A stretch of 64,000 nucleotides of DNA from Dallia pectoralis (taxonomy: Eukaryota; Chordata; Actinopteri; Esociformes; Umbridae), in the NCBI GenBank assembly GCA_029465975.1, contig CM055753.1, positions 13,693,625-13,757,624 on the forward strand, given 5' to 3'. Below the pieces are notes generated by a model that saw only the letters and a list, made by a program, of their open reading frames with translations, was not told the DNA's origin and searched no databases. Numbering within the stretch: position 1 is the stretch's first letter; every line of letters starts with the position of its first letter. Both the position numbers and the translations under genes were made by a program. This document shows positions 9,301-19,236 of this stretch, piece after piece.

Positions 9301-12223
9301 ATTCAGCATTAGAAGGTGATCTGTATTCTCATTAGAAGGTGATCTGTATTCAGCATTAGGAGGTGATCTGTATTCAGCATTAGAAGGTGATCTGTATTCT
9401 GCATTAGAAGGTGATCTGTATTCTGCATTAGAAGGTGATCTGTATTCTGCATTAGAAGGTGATCTGTATTCTGCATTAGAAGGTGATCTGTATTCAGCAT
9501 TAGAAGGTGATCTGTATTCAGCATTAGAAGGTGATCTGTATTCTGCATTAGAAGGTGATCTGTATTCAGCATTAGAAGGTGATCTGTATTCAGCATTAGA
9601 AGGTGATCTGTATTCTGCATTAGAAGGTGATCTGTATTCAGCATTAGGAGGTGATCTGTATTCTGCATTAGAAGGTGATCTGTATTCTGCATTAGGAGGT
9701 GATCTGTATTCTGCATTAGAAGGTGATCTGTATTCTGCATTAGGAGGTGATCTGTATTCAGCATTAGAAGGTGATCTGTATTCAGCATTAGGAGGTGATC
9801 TGTATTCAGCATTAGAAGGTGATCTGTATTCTGCATTAGAAGGTGATCTGTATTCTGCATTAGAAGGTGATCTGTATTCAGCATTAGAAGGTGATCTGTA
9901 TTCAGCATTAGGAGGTGATCTGTATTCAGCATTAGGAGGTGATCTGTATTCAGCATTAGAAGGTGATCTGTATTCTGCATTAGGAGGTGATCTGTATTCA
10001 GCATTAGAAGGTGATCTGTATTCAGCATTAGAAGGTGATCTGTATTCTGCATTAGAAGGTGATCTGTATTCAGCATTAGAAGGTGATCTGTATTCAGCAT
10101 TAGGAGGTGATCTGTATTCAGCATTAGAAGGTGATCTGTATTCAGCATTAGGAGGTGATCTGTATTCTGCATTAGGAGGTGATCTGTATTCTGCATTAGG
10201 AGGTGATCTGTATTCAGCATTAGGAGGTGATCTGTATTCTGCATTAGAAGGTGATCTGTATTCAGCATTAGGAGGTGATCTGTATTCAGCATTAGGAGGT
10301 GATCTGTATTCTGCATTAGGAGGTGATCTGTATTCAGCATTAGAAGGTGATCTGTATTCTGCATTAGAAGGTGATCTGTATTCAGCATTAGGAGGTGATC
10401 TGTATTCAGCATTAGAAGGTGATCTGTATTCTGCATTAGGAGGTGATCTGTATTCAGCATTAGAAGGTGATCTGTATTCAGCATTAGAAGGTGATCTGTA
10501 TTCTGCATTAGAAGGTGATCTGTATTCAGCATTAGAAGGTGATCTGTATTCAGCATTAGGAGGTGATCTGTATTCAGCATTAGAAGGTGATCTGTATTCA
10601 GCATTAGAAGGTGATCTGTATTCTGCATTAGAAGGTGATCTGTATTCAGCATTAGAAGGTGATCTGTATTCAGCATTAGGAGGTGATCTGTATTCAGCAT
10701 TAGAAGGTGATCTGTATTCTGCATTAGAAGGTGATCTGTATTCTGCATTAGAAGGTGATCTGTATTCAGCATTAGGAGGTGATCTGTATTCAGCATTAGA
10801 AGGTGATCTGTATTCTGCATTAGGAGGTGATCTGTATTCCGCATTAGGAGGTGATCTGTATTCTGCATTAGAAGGTGATCTGTATTCTGCATTAGGAGGT
10901 GATCTGTATTCAGCATTAGAAGGTGATCTGTATTCAGCATTAGAAGGTGATCTGTATTCTGCATTAGAAGGTGATCTGTATTCAGCATTAGAAGGTGATC
11001 TGTATTCAGCATTAGAAGGTGATCTGTATTCTGCATTAGGAGGTGATCTGTATTCTGCATTAGGAGGTGATCTGTATTCAGCATTAGAAGGTGATCTGTA
11101 TTCTGCATTAGAAGGTGATCTGTATTCAGCATTAGGAGGTGATCTGTATTCTGCATTAGAAGGTGATCTGTATTCAGCATTAGGAGGTGATCTGTATTCT
11201 GCATTAGGAGGTGATCTGTATTCTGCATTAGGAGGTGATCTGTATTCAGCATTAGGAGGTGATCTGTATTCCGCATTAGGAGGTGATCTGTATTCCGCAT
11301 TAGAAGGTGATCTGTATTCTGCATTAGGAGGTGATCTGTATTCTGCATTAGGAGGTGATCTGTATTCAGCATTAGAAGGTGATCTGTATTCAGCATTAGG
11401 AGGTGATCTGTATTCAGCATTAGGAGGTGATCTGTATTCTGCATTAGGAGGTGATCTGTATTCCGCATTAGGAGGTGATCTGTATTCAGCATTAGAAGGT
11501 GATCTGTATTCAGCATTAGGAGGTGATCTGTATTCTGCATTAGGAGGTGATCTGTATTCCGCATTAGGAGGTGATCTGTATTCTGCATTAGGAGGTGATC
11601 TGTATTCAGCATTAGGAGGTGATCTGTATTCTGCATTAGGAGGTGATCTGTATTCCGCATTAGGAGGTGATCTGTATTCTGCATTAGGAGGTGATCTGTA
11701 TTCTGCATTAGGAGGTGATCTGTATTCTGCATTAGGAGGTGATCTGTATTCTGCATTAGGAGGTGATCTGTATTCAGCATTAGGAGGTGATCTGTATTCC
11801 GCATTAGGAGGTGATCTGTATTCTGCATTAGGAGGTGATCTGTATTCAGCATTAGGAGGTGATCTGTATTCTGCATTAGGAGGTGATCTGTATTCTGCAT
11901 TAGGAGGTGATCTGTATTCTGCATTAGGAGGTGATCTGTATTCTGCATTAGGAGGTGATCTGTATTCTGCATTAGAAGGTGATCTGTATTCTGCATTAGA
12001 AGGTGATCTGTATTCTGCATTAGGAGGTGATCTGTATTCTGCATTAGGAGGTGATCTGTATTCTGCATTAGGAGGTGATCTGTATTCTGCATTAGGAGGT
12101 GATCTGTATTCTGCATTAGGAGGTGATCTGTATTCTGCATTAGGAGGTGATCTGTATTCTGCATTAGGAGGTGATCTGTATTCCGCATTAGAAGGTGATC
12201 TGTATTCCGCATTAGGAGGTGAT
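6386..12223 (+). repeat. 24-bp intronic minisatellite, about 243 copies (5.8 kb)
   Basis: The unit is GGTGATCTGTATTC, then A, T or C, then GCATTAG, then A or G, then A. The two variable positions give a mosaic of a few unit types. The A-type (TTCAG, GAA) dominates the left part. TTCTG/TTCCG with GGA dominates the last 1.5 kb. Irregular units occur at about 8300-8330, 8640-8690 and 9130-9330. The period keeps frame, giving DLYSALEG on + and a NTDHLLML-like frame on -, but the array sits between a matched donor (6339) and acceptor (12305) and is intronic. Confidence 0.98.
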
Positions 12224-12305
12224 TTTTTTACTTGTTTTATATTATAGTGTATTGTATTATGTTAAACTTCACTACAAAGAAGTTGCCTCTTTTATATATA
12301 AACAG

Positions 12306-12447
12306 AGGAGGAGGGAAAAAAGAAGATAATCCGTCTTCCAGTCCAGAGAAGTGTTGAAACAGGGTTGGCCATCGAGTTTAAGAGCAAATTGACACGACAG
12401 ATCACCCGAGATTCTTCTGACCCAGAGGCGGAGGCCAAGCCAGGAAA
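12306..12447 (+). CDS. rims: RIMS-like gene, exon 8
   Basis: A 142-nt exon from acceptor ATATAAACAG to donor GTAAGA. G of the previous exon plus AG gives Glu, then EEGKKKIIRLPVQRSVETGL and AIEFKSKLTRQITRDSSDPE follow, ending AA. The QRSxETGxAxExxSxxxRQ pattern matches the RIMS1/RIMS2 segment between the KKRRSS region and C2B. The exon is preserved exactly in the inverted copy (42121-42262) and carries compensating +1/-1 indels in the third copy. Confidence 0.88.
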
Positions 12448-13403
12448 GTAAGAATCCCTCTCTTCTTACCGTCCTCCTTTTATCCATCCATACAATCATT
12501 TAATTTAATTTGAAAACAGCCTTTTACAAAAAAAGTAGTCACACAGTGCTTTTAAAAACACCCAGCCCAAAACCCAGCAGAACATGCATTAACAGGTTTA
12601 TACACAGTGGCTATGAAAAATTCCCTGATCGGTCAAATTTACCCTAGAACCCTAGAGAGGAACCAGGCTCTGAGGGTCAGCCAGTACTCTTGTGGCTGTG
12701 TTGTGTGAACTTTTATTAGTTTAATGAGTCTCCTAACTACTTGTGCCACTGCAAGACAGCATCACTCATCCACCTCCCCTTTTATACCAACACAAACAAA
12801 CTGAAGTCTATCTGATTAATAAGAGCTAAACCAGTCAAGAACATGTCCCTGTAGTCCGAAAAAGGGTTCCAATCTCTCCAAGAGAAGGGAGTGATCAGTA
12901 GTGCTAAGGGGACCATAATGAAGCAATAGGACTGATGCAGAACCTTTATTCAAAGTCAATAAAAGACCATTCTTCACCTTTACGACTGCAGTCTCAGTAC
13001 TATGATGGGTTCTGAAACTGGGCTGGTTATTTAATAATGATGGGTAAATGCTGCGCTTTTATATAGCGCTTTTATCCATAGCGCTTTACAGATCCTGCCC
13101 CAGTAGGGTTAGGGTTCAGAATAGCAGTAGGGTTAGGGTTCAGAATAGCAGTTGGAGAGAAACTGTTTTTTCTAAGCTTTTTGAGGAGGTTTCGATATTG
13201 GTTCGATTTTTTAAGTGAGGCTAGAATTCTGCAACTTTAAGTGAGTTTCTCAAAGACCCAGAATATATGTATTGTATATGTATATGTACATTGGTGTGCC
13301 AAGCAAAGGAAGTAGCTCCTTAAATTTAGTTGGACATTACATTACATTACATTTTCTCACAAAATTCACCCTTCAGAAAAAAGTGAGTACATTAAAAGGA
13401 CAT
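12448..13403 (+). other. RIMS intron with L2-like fragments
   Basis: The opposite strand at about 12790-13000 can be read as a decayed L2 RT segment: on the inverted copy (41594-41788) it reads VKNGLLLTLNKGSASVLLL followed by TDHSLLLERLE, a LINE-like motif. Pieces resembling L2 tails (AAAGCACTGTGTGAC-like on the - strand) occur near 12535-12560 and 13050-13090. Two GTAGGGTTAGGGTTCAGAAT units lie at about 13105-13150. Confidence 0.5.
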
Positions 13404-13745
13404 AACAGTGTGTTTCCTTCCCAGACTCCTGGTGTCATAAACCAGTGTGTTTCCTTCCCAGACTCCTGGTGTCATAAACCAGTGTGTTTCCTTCCCAGAC
13501 TCCTGGTGTCATAAACCAGTGTGTTTCCTTCCCAGACTCCTGGTGTCATAAACCAGTGTGTTTCCTTCCCAGACTCCTGGTGTCATAAACCAGTGTGTTT
13601 CCTTCCCAGACTCCTGGTGTCATAAACCAGTATGTTTCCTTCCCAGACTCCTGGTGTCATAAACCAGTTTGTTTCCTTCCCAGACTCCTGGTGTCATAAA
13701 CCAGTGTGTTTCCTTCCCAGACTCCTGGTGTCATAAACGAGTTTG
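13404..13745 (+). repeat. 37-bp minisatellite of acceptor-like units, about 9 copies
   Basis: The 37-bp unit is GTGTTTCCTTCCCAG followed by ACTCCTGGTGTCATAAACCAGT. The last unit runs directly into the true splice acceptor of the next exon (TTTGTTTTCTTCCCTCAG). Every unit therefore carries a pyrimidine tract plus CAG that resembles a 3' splice site. The inverted copy (about 40833-41168) and the third copy (about 53899-54233) keep the same arrangement. Confidence 0.96.
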
Positions 13746-13759
13746 TTTTCTTCCCTCAG

Positions 13760-13872
13760 CCTTATCTTCCCTGGCGTCCGCATTTCATCTGACATCCACT
13801 TCACAGAGTTCCTGGAGGGTTTGGGCCCTGCACAGCTTGCTGGCAGACAGACACTTGCTACACCCGCTCTGG
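13760..13872 (+). CDS. rims: RIMS-like gene, exon 9 (pre-C2B GRQTLATPA segment)
   Basis: A 113-nt exon from acceptor CTTCCCTCAG to donor GTAAGC. The split Asn codon is followed by LIFPGVRISSDIHFTEFLEG and LGPAQLAGRQTLATPAL plus a split Gly. NLIFPGVRxxxDxxFxxFLxGLGPAQLxGRQTLATPAxG is the highly conserved RIMS sequence immediately before C2B. It is the strongest family signature in the window, and phase agreement with both neighbours is exact. Confidence 0.95.
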
Positions 13873-14955
13873 GTAAGCACCTTGCCATAACCCATCTTAC
13901 TTCTGTATGCATCTTTCTCCTAAACATGGCTAACGTTTGTAAAAGAAAAATATCTGTTTTTGACCTAATCCTAATCAACCGGATGCCAACTTTTCCAAGC
14001 ATGAATGCTATTTATCAAATTAACTGGCAAAATACTGGCAAATGTTTAACTAATCATGTTTGAATGTGCCCCCCCCGACCATTTCAGACTTGTTGTTTTG
14101 TAAAATAAAGATAACAAAAAATGTTTGTATCAAGTTTCAAATCAAGTCAGACAGAATGCATTTTTTTTGGTTCTGAAAGAGAACATTTATTTATACTGTT
14201 TTCTTTTTAGCTTTTGAAAATCCATTTATTTCAGAAAACGACCAAAGTACCAAAATCCAACGTCCAAAGTCAACAGGACCTAAATACAATGCTCTAAAGA
14301 CAGTACCAAAACCCAATTTCCAAGTGAAATCTCAAGTCTCTGAGTTAGAGTCCAAGTTAAGTTTTAATTCTTCAAGCTCGAGTCCAAGTCAAGTCTCTCG
14401 TCTTAATAATGAGTGATGTATCGTCTGTTGAATCCCATCCAGGCTGCTTAGAACAATACTTAGCTGCAAATAAGGAATTCAAAACATGTAGTATGTTTTA
14501 TGACGACTTTATCTATTCACATACAGTATCTGCTTTGATATGTTGTTTGGTCAGTGTAATCTGTGTAAACAAGATAGTCCAATATGGCAACAAAAAAAAC
14601 ACCAAGACAGCTTTACTTTAAAGTTTATAACAGTTTTTTTTGCTTTGTAACATGAACATAACCCAAATCTATGCATTTGCAATGCATTATATGTAACTTT
14701 TTCAGAATTGTAAAGTATCTTATCTTTGATTAGGGCATTTTCTTTCATTTGCGTAAACTGGGGGCTTCCCGAGCCCAATTGGTGAAATACTTATTCTACC
14801 AACATCTTTTACTGTTACTGTACTCTTTTACCTACAAATATTTCCTAAAATAAAAACACTGTAACTGTTGAATACTTTAAGTCAGTATGTTTTACGTCAA
14901 ACAGACTTACCTAACCCTAACCCAGATAGTGCTAAACATATATTTTTCTCTCCAG
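13873..14955 (+). other. RIMS intron
   Basis: No exon. About 14240-14400 has repeated GTCCAAGT/CAAGTC motifs of unknown origin. A short CCTAACCCTAACCC motif lies near 14912. The remainder is AT-rich unique sequence. Confidence 0.6.
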
Positions 14956-15057
14956 GTGACATCCAGATCGGGATGGTATACAGGAAGGAGCGTCTTGATG
15001 TGGAGGTCATCAGGGCCAGGGGCATTGTGGGTAAACAAGGCAACAAGCAAATGCCAG
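14956..15057 (+). CDS. rims: RIMS-like gene, exon 10 (start of C2B)
   Basis: A 102-nt exon from acceptor TTCTCTCCAG to donor GTGAAC. It reads GDIQIGMVYRKERLDVEVIR then ARGIVGKQGNKQMP with a split Ala codon. GDIQIGMxxxxxxLxVEVIRAR is the first beta-strand region of the RIM C2B domain. RIM C2 domains are known not to bind calcium, and C2B is implicated in membrane and synaptic-partner binding at the presynaptic active zone. The inverted copy keeps the same length (39518-39619). Confidence 0.95.
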
Positions 15058-15513
15058 GTGAACATATTTATACACTGGTCCACCTGAACCCTAACCCTAA
15101 CCCATATCTCATCAAACCAAGGCATTATCCTTACAGACAACTTGTCTCAACAAACCAAGGCATTATCTGGTCTTTCTGTATTCCTTTGTAAAATGCCTTT
15201 TTCTCACCATAGTGATATAAAACTCTCCAAATAATGCTAACGAGGGTGTAATAAACACAGCTTTTATACAGACACAGGATTTGTAAGTGATTAATACAAA
15301 TTGGGACATGTGTAGGATGTGTTGGCATTTACTTTTAAGGCATAATTTACTTCCCTAATTCAATTCCATTTATTTTATAAAGCACTTTTTACAACAGCAG
15401 TTGTCACACAGTGTGTTTACATGCTTAGACTTAGGGGTAATATTTTGGATAGAATAGTGGAATATATTATTTAAAAATAATTGTATTGCTTTTATTCCTT
15501 TTTTTGTCCCAAG
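15058..15513 (+). other. RIMS intron with an L2-type 3' tail
   Basis: Positions about 15350-15415 read, on the - strand, as a LINE/SINE tail (AGCACTT on + corresponds to AAGTGCTTTATAAAATAAAT on -, ending in AATTGAATT). This resembles L2 3' ends. AACCCTAACCCTAACCC lies at about 15086-15103. No exon. Confidence 0.55.
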
Positions 15514-15653
15514 CTCCCTATGTCAAGGTATATCTGATGGACAACGGGAAATGTGTTGTCAAAAAGAAAACCCGGTTGGCCAGGAAAACCTTGGATCCCC
15601 TTTATCAGCAACAACTTCAATTTGAAGAAAACCCAGAGGGAAAAGTTTTACAG
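15514..15653 (+). CDS. rims: RIMS-like gene, exon 11 (C2B core)
   Basis: A 140-nt exon from acceptor TTGTCCCAAG to donor GTGAAA. It encodes APYVKVYLMDNGKCVVKKKT, then RLARKTLDPLYQQQLQFEEN and PEGKVLQ. APYVKVYLxxNGxCxxKKKTxxARKTLDPLYQQ is the central RIM C2B sequence. The frame is open and complete here. In the inverted copy the exon is 3 nt shorter (two separate deletions), and in the third copy it is 6 nt shorter. Confidence 0.95.
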
Positions 15654-15785
15654 GTGAAATGTTTAATAGAGCTGAGCAAAATATAGCAATTTTCCTCTTT
15701 AGATGTATTTGTGTCTAACAGGTGTAAAGGAATATCACATATGGCATTTGCAGAGTAGTATTTAATGCCTGCACTTTTTCTCCAG

Positions 15786-16001
15786 ATTATTGTGTGGGGT
15801 GATTATGGACGCATGGACCACAAATCATTCATGGGAGCTGCTCAGATACTTTTAGATGATTTAGACTTATCAAACATGGTGATTGGTTGGTTTAAACTTT
15901 TCCCTCCCACATCATTGGTAGATCCTACCTTGGCACCTTTAACTAGCAAAGCAGCAATAGCAGAACAAGCTGCAAATGCAGCTAAATTGAAGGACTTCTA
16001 G
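15786..16001 (+). CDS. rims: RIMS-like gene, terminal exon 12 (end of C2B, stop)
   Basis: A 216-nt terminal exon from acceptor TTTCTCCAG to TAG at 15999-16001. It reads IIVWGDYGRMDHKSFMGAAQ, ILLDDLDLSNMVIGWFKLFP, then PTSLVDPTLAPLT. VIVWGDYGRMDHKxFMGxAQIxLxxLDLSxxVxGWxKLFP is diagnostic of RIM C2B. The tail SKAAIAEQAANAAKLKDF differs from the SQSSLES-type C terminus I remember for mammalian RIMS1-3. It is Ala/Lys-rich and may be helical. It is 216 nt in all three copies, with TAA instead of TAG in the third. Confidence 0.96.
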   Translation: MIVWGDYGRMDHKSFMGAAQILLDDLDLSNMVIGWFKLFPPTSLVDPTLAPLTSKAAIAEQAANAAKLKDF

Positions 16002-16600
16002 CATCTATACAGCAACCAACCAGCAGTGCAATCAGTCTGGTGGGTCTGTGCTTCCTTTGGTTATGCCCTATGTAGTCTGGCAATACATCAAGTTTCAAGC
16101 TCTTGTAGAGTTCTGATTATTAAAATGCTCCCTACGGTTGTAACATGGACTAGTCCCCTAAAAACAACCTCTTCTGATATTCTTCATAGCTCCACTCAGG
16201 TCTTCTTAAGAAACCAGGAAGGATATCAGAAGAGAAGACCTGAGTGGAGCTATGAAGAATATCAGAAGACCTGGTTGGAGACAGGAAGGATATCAGAAGA
16301 CTCGGGTGGAGCCAGTAAGGATATCAGAAGACCTGTGAGAATTAGAATGTATTCAAGTGTATAAGATTTCTGAACGGCGAACTTGAGGTCCACAGAAGCG
16401 CTGTCTTGTCTTCTAAATTAACTCAGTGGGGTGCCATTGGTAAAGGCCATGACAACTGATGGGATGTCTGGTAGCGACCATCTGACCCATCCCTTATGAA
16501 AAGCATTCCATCATCACCTTACCTCGAGACAAATCCAGCATATTCACTCAGCTAGTCAACCACAAACAAAACTGCTAATTTGATTTTAATGCAAGACTAT
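16002..16600 (+). other. Probable RIMS 3' UTR
   Basis: Non-coding sequence after the stop. It contains the 16171-16268 hairpin and, at about 16210-16345, four imperfect copies of a segment around GGATATCAGAAGACC. I see no decisive polyadenylation signal. An AATTAAAGC-like motif recurs further on. Confidence 0.55.
16171..16268 (+). repeat. Perfect 36-bp inverted repeat (hairpin) in 3' UTR
   Basis: Left arm 16171-16206 (CTTCTGATATTCTTCATAGC and onward) is the exact reverse complement of right arm 16233-16268. The 26-nt loop is 16207-16232. In the inverted copy of the locus one arm has small deletions (about 38310-38415). In a transcript it would fold into a long perfect stem. Confidence 0.93.
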
Positions 16601-16815
16601 GGTGAATAATGGAAATCTGTTTTTCCTAACAAAACTGTGTGAATCATATTTAAATTAAAGCATGGAAATCAGATTTTTAGTTATACCAATTGAATCATAT
16701 TAAAATGTAAGCATGGAAATCTGTTTTTATATAAACACTGTGTGAATCATATTTATATTAAAGCATGGAAATCTGTTTTTCATATAAGACTGAATCATAT
16801 TTAAATTAAAGCATA
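16600..16815 (+). repeat. AT-rich degenerate tandem repeat
   Basis: About five imperfect copies of GAATCATATTTAAATTAAAG plus CATGGAAATCTGTTTTT, spaced about 43-62 bp apart. Function unknown. Confidence 0.8.
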
Positions 16816-17029
16816 TATTATATAGTGACTATAGTGATATAGTTTTGGGGTGCTAAAGGTATTAGGGTTAGGTTTTGAGAAAAAGTAATTGTCCCACGGA
16901 ACACGGAACAAATTATGGGAAATCTGGAAAAGCGTTTTTTGTGTGGGGAAGGGTTAGGTATAGGGCTAAATACGTCAAGGACACGCATTAACATGACCCT
17001 CATTTTCATATTTGTAGGGTTAGGGGGTT

Positions 17030-17125
17030 AAAGGTTAGGGGGTTAGGGATGGGGTTAGAGGGTTAGGGGTTAGGGTTAGGGGGGTTGGGGTTAGGGTTGG
17101 GGTTAGGGTTGGCGGGGGTAGGAGG
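17030..17125 (+). repeat. Degenerate TTAGGG-rich run
   Basis: GGGTTAGGGG, GGTTAGGGTT and GGGGTTGGGG units in irregular succession. It is a degenerate vertebrate-telomere-type tract next to an L2 tail, and is present in reverse at about 37450-37570. Confidence 0.8.
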
Positions 17126-17145
17126 TAGTGGGTCAAGTCAAGTCA

Positions 17146-17636
17146 TTTTTATTTATAAAGCACATTTAAAAACAGCAGTTGCTGAACAAAGTGCTGTACA
17201 CAGGTAAACAAACATATAATAAAACAATATTGGACAAGACGAAACTATACATTTAGACACAAGTATCCTTAAACTGACTCAAATGCCAGAGAATAGAAAT
17301 ACGTTTTAAGACAACATTTACATATTTCGGTGGTAGGAGAGGACCTGATGAGAATCGGTAACGTATTCCAGAGTATCGGGGCCACAACTGAAAAGGCACG
17401 ATCACCCCTAGATTTCATGCGGGACGGTGGGATAGCTAAAAGGGTTTTATTTGATGATCTATGAGTCCTGGGGGCGTGATACAAAGCGAGAAGGTCTGTG
17501 ATATATAATGGGGCCAGACCTCGTAATGCCTTAAAAACCAATAAAAGCACTTTAAAATCAATTCTGTACTTGACAGGTAGCCAATGAAGAGAGGCTAGTA
17601 TCGGGGTGATATGATCCCTTTTTTTTGTACCAGGGT
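17146..17636 (-). mobile_element. L2-type LINE, 3' fragment
   Basis: The - strand frame 17661-17269 reads KKRDHITPILASLHWLPVKY, RIDFKVLLLVFKALRGLAPL and later PPSRMKSRGDRAFSVVAPIL, ending SLAFESV. This is the C-terminal region typical of L2-clade LINE ORF2 proteins. The 3' end is TGCTTTATAAATAAAAATGA followed by short CTTGA repeats. Upstream the element stops abruptly at about 17637, where the two other copies continue about 650 bp further through the RT catalytic motif. Confidence 0.88.
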
Positions 17637-17639
17637 TAC

Positions 17640-18345
17640 CTTTGGTTAGGTGAGGGACCAATTAAAACACTAAAAGTGTGTTAAAATGTGCAGACGGGCA
17701 CAGGGGCATTTATATAAAACTATCTTCCCCTTATATTCTTATAAAATTATGAGGGACCAATTAAAACAAAAAGAATGAACAGGGGCTATATAAAACTATC
17801 TTCCCCTTATATTCTTATAAAATTATAAAAAAGAAAAGACAGGACAAGACAAGACAAACAAGGGGGCGAAAAGTTCGGTGTTTCGGCACCTGTGCCACTG
17901 TGGTTAAGTTTAGGCACAGGTGCCACTGAGGTTAGGGTTAGGTTTTGTGTAAAGGGGCAGGGGATCCTTTATAGAGGGGAGGGAAATATGGTGATGTGTT
18001 TTGACACCTGTGCTACTGAGGTTAAGTTTAGGCACAGGTGCCATTGAGGTTAAGTTTAGGCACCTGTGCCACTGATGTTAGGTTTAGGCACAGGTGCCAC
18101 TGAGGTTAAGGTTAGGGTTTGCGTAAAGGGGCAGGGGGACCCTGAGTAGAGGGGAGGGAAATAGGGTGAAGAGTTTTGACACCTGTGCTGCTACGGTTAA
18201 GTTTAGGCACAGGTGCCAGTTTAGGCACCTGTGCCACTGATGTTAGGTTTAGGCACCTGTGCCACTGATGTTAGGTTTAGGCACAGGTGCCACTGAGGTT
18301 ATGGTTAGGGCTAGTGGGATTGGGACCACTGTAAAGTGGCTGTAT
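17640..18345 (-). repeat. Repeat D, downstream copy (flanks the PLE)
   Basis: It begins on + as GGTTAGGTGAGGGACCAATT and repeats the sequence at 24062-24650 in the same orientation, with small indels. It contains alternating GGCACAGGTGCC and GGCACCTGTGCC boxes about 28-29 bp apart. Because it bounds the PLE on both sides it could be a PLE pseudo-LTR. It could equally be an older repeat into which the PLE inserted. Confidence 0.75.
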
Positions 18346-19236
18346 AAATACACTCCTAAAATAGCAATTAGAGAGTGGGTGTTTAAAAAAAAGGAAGAAA
18401 AAAAAAAGAGGGGGAAGAACACTGCCTGATCATCATAAACACAATAAATATAATAAAAAATATATACAATAAGTGCTGAATGTACATATAATAAGTGCTA
18501 AAAACAATCATAAAATTATAAAATGATTCAATAAGTGCCACAACGGGACTGGGGCAGAGAAGCCATCCCACCTGCATGCAGAAGATGAGATTAAGTGAGT
18601 AAAAACATTAAAAATATATAAAAATTAGTAAATATGTACAATACAGATCAAGACAGTGTTCCTTAACCCTCCTCCACCTGTCCTATATTCCCCAGATGCC
18701 ATCTGAGTGCAATTCCCGAAATTTCCACCAGATGGCATGCAAATTGCAGGTATGGAAGGGCTTTTTAATTGCAGGCAGACACAGCTGGGATCAGGCTTTT
18801 ATTGTGGAGCTTCATGTGATTGCCCATTCCGAACAGGTTGTGCCCGTAGTGGTGGAATGGAGTAACCGTTTAAAATAGTACGCAGCCATTGTGAGGGGAG
18901 AAGAGCTGGAGTAATAAAGACTTCCCGGAGGAAGAGAGGAGGATTCCTCCAACGAGGTAAGACAAGATGTTGCCCGCAGGGAACGCACCTAAAAATTAAG
19001 ACAATTAAAACATAGTAATAAGTGCTTTCTGTAAAAACAAAATAAAAGTGTCATGCATAAGTGCTATGTTGGATTTCACACATTAAAACAATAAATGAAC
19101 CAGATAAAAGTTTAATAAATATACACAAATAAATTAATTAGTGCAGCCCTGCAGTCAACACCCTCCCCCCGTCCTGACGATCCACCTCCCCTCCAACTCT
19201 GCCTCCAACACTCCAAATGGTAAGGTACCAGACAGT
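18346..19236 (-). other. PLE 3' non-coding region
   Basis: Between the RT stop and repeat D. It holds recurring ATAAGTGC motifs (about 18470-18540 and 19018-19062) and a short inverted repeat (ATGCCATCTG ... CAGATGGCAT at about 18695-18740). Present in all three copies of the locus. No ORF recognised. Confidence 0.55.

Noticed and set aside
9309..12212. 967-aa - frame of NTDHLLM repeats, and similar frames at 42296-45421 and 49589-50794
   Set aside because: Same minisatellite artefact. Frames switch wherever a single base is lost.
4130..12223. CRISPR array
   Set aside because: Repeats are head-to-tail with no unique spacers, in a vertebrate-type intron.
13743..14063. 106-aa and similar frames around the pre-C2B exon
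   Set aside because: They read past the GTAAGC donor. Only 13760-13872 matches RIMS and the neighbouring phases.
18383..18577. Small - frame in the PLE 3' region
   Set aside because: Low-complexity Phe/Ile/Tyr translation of AT-rich sequence, no start context or homology.
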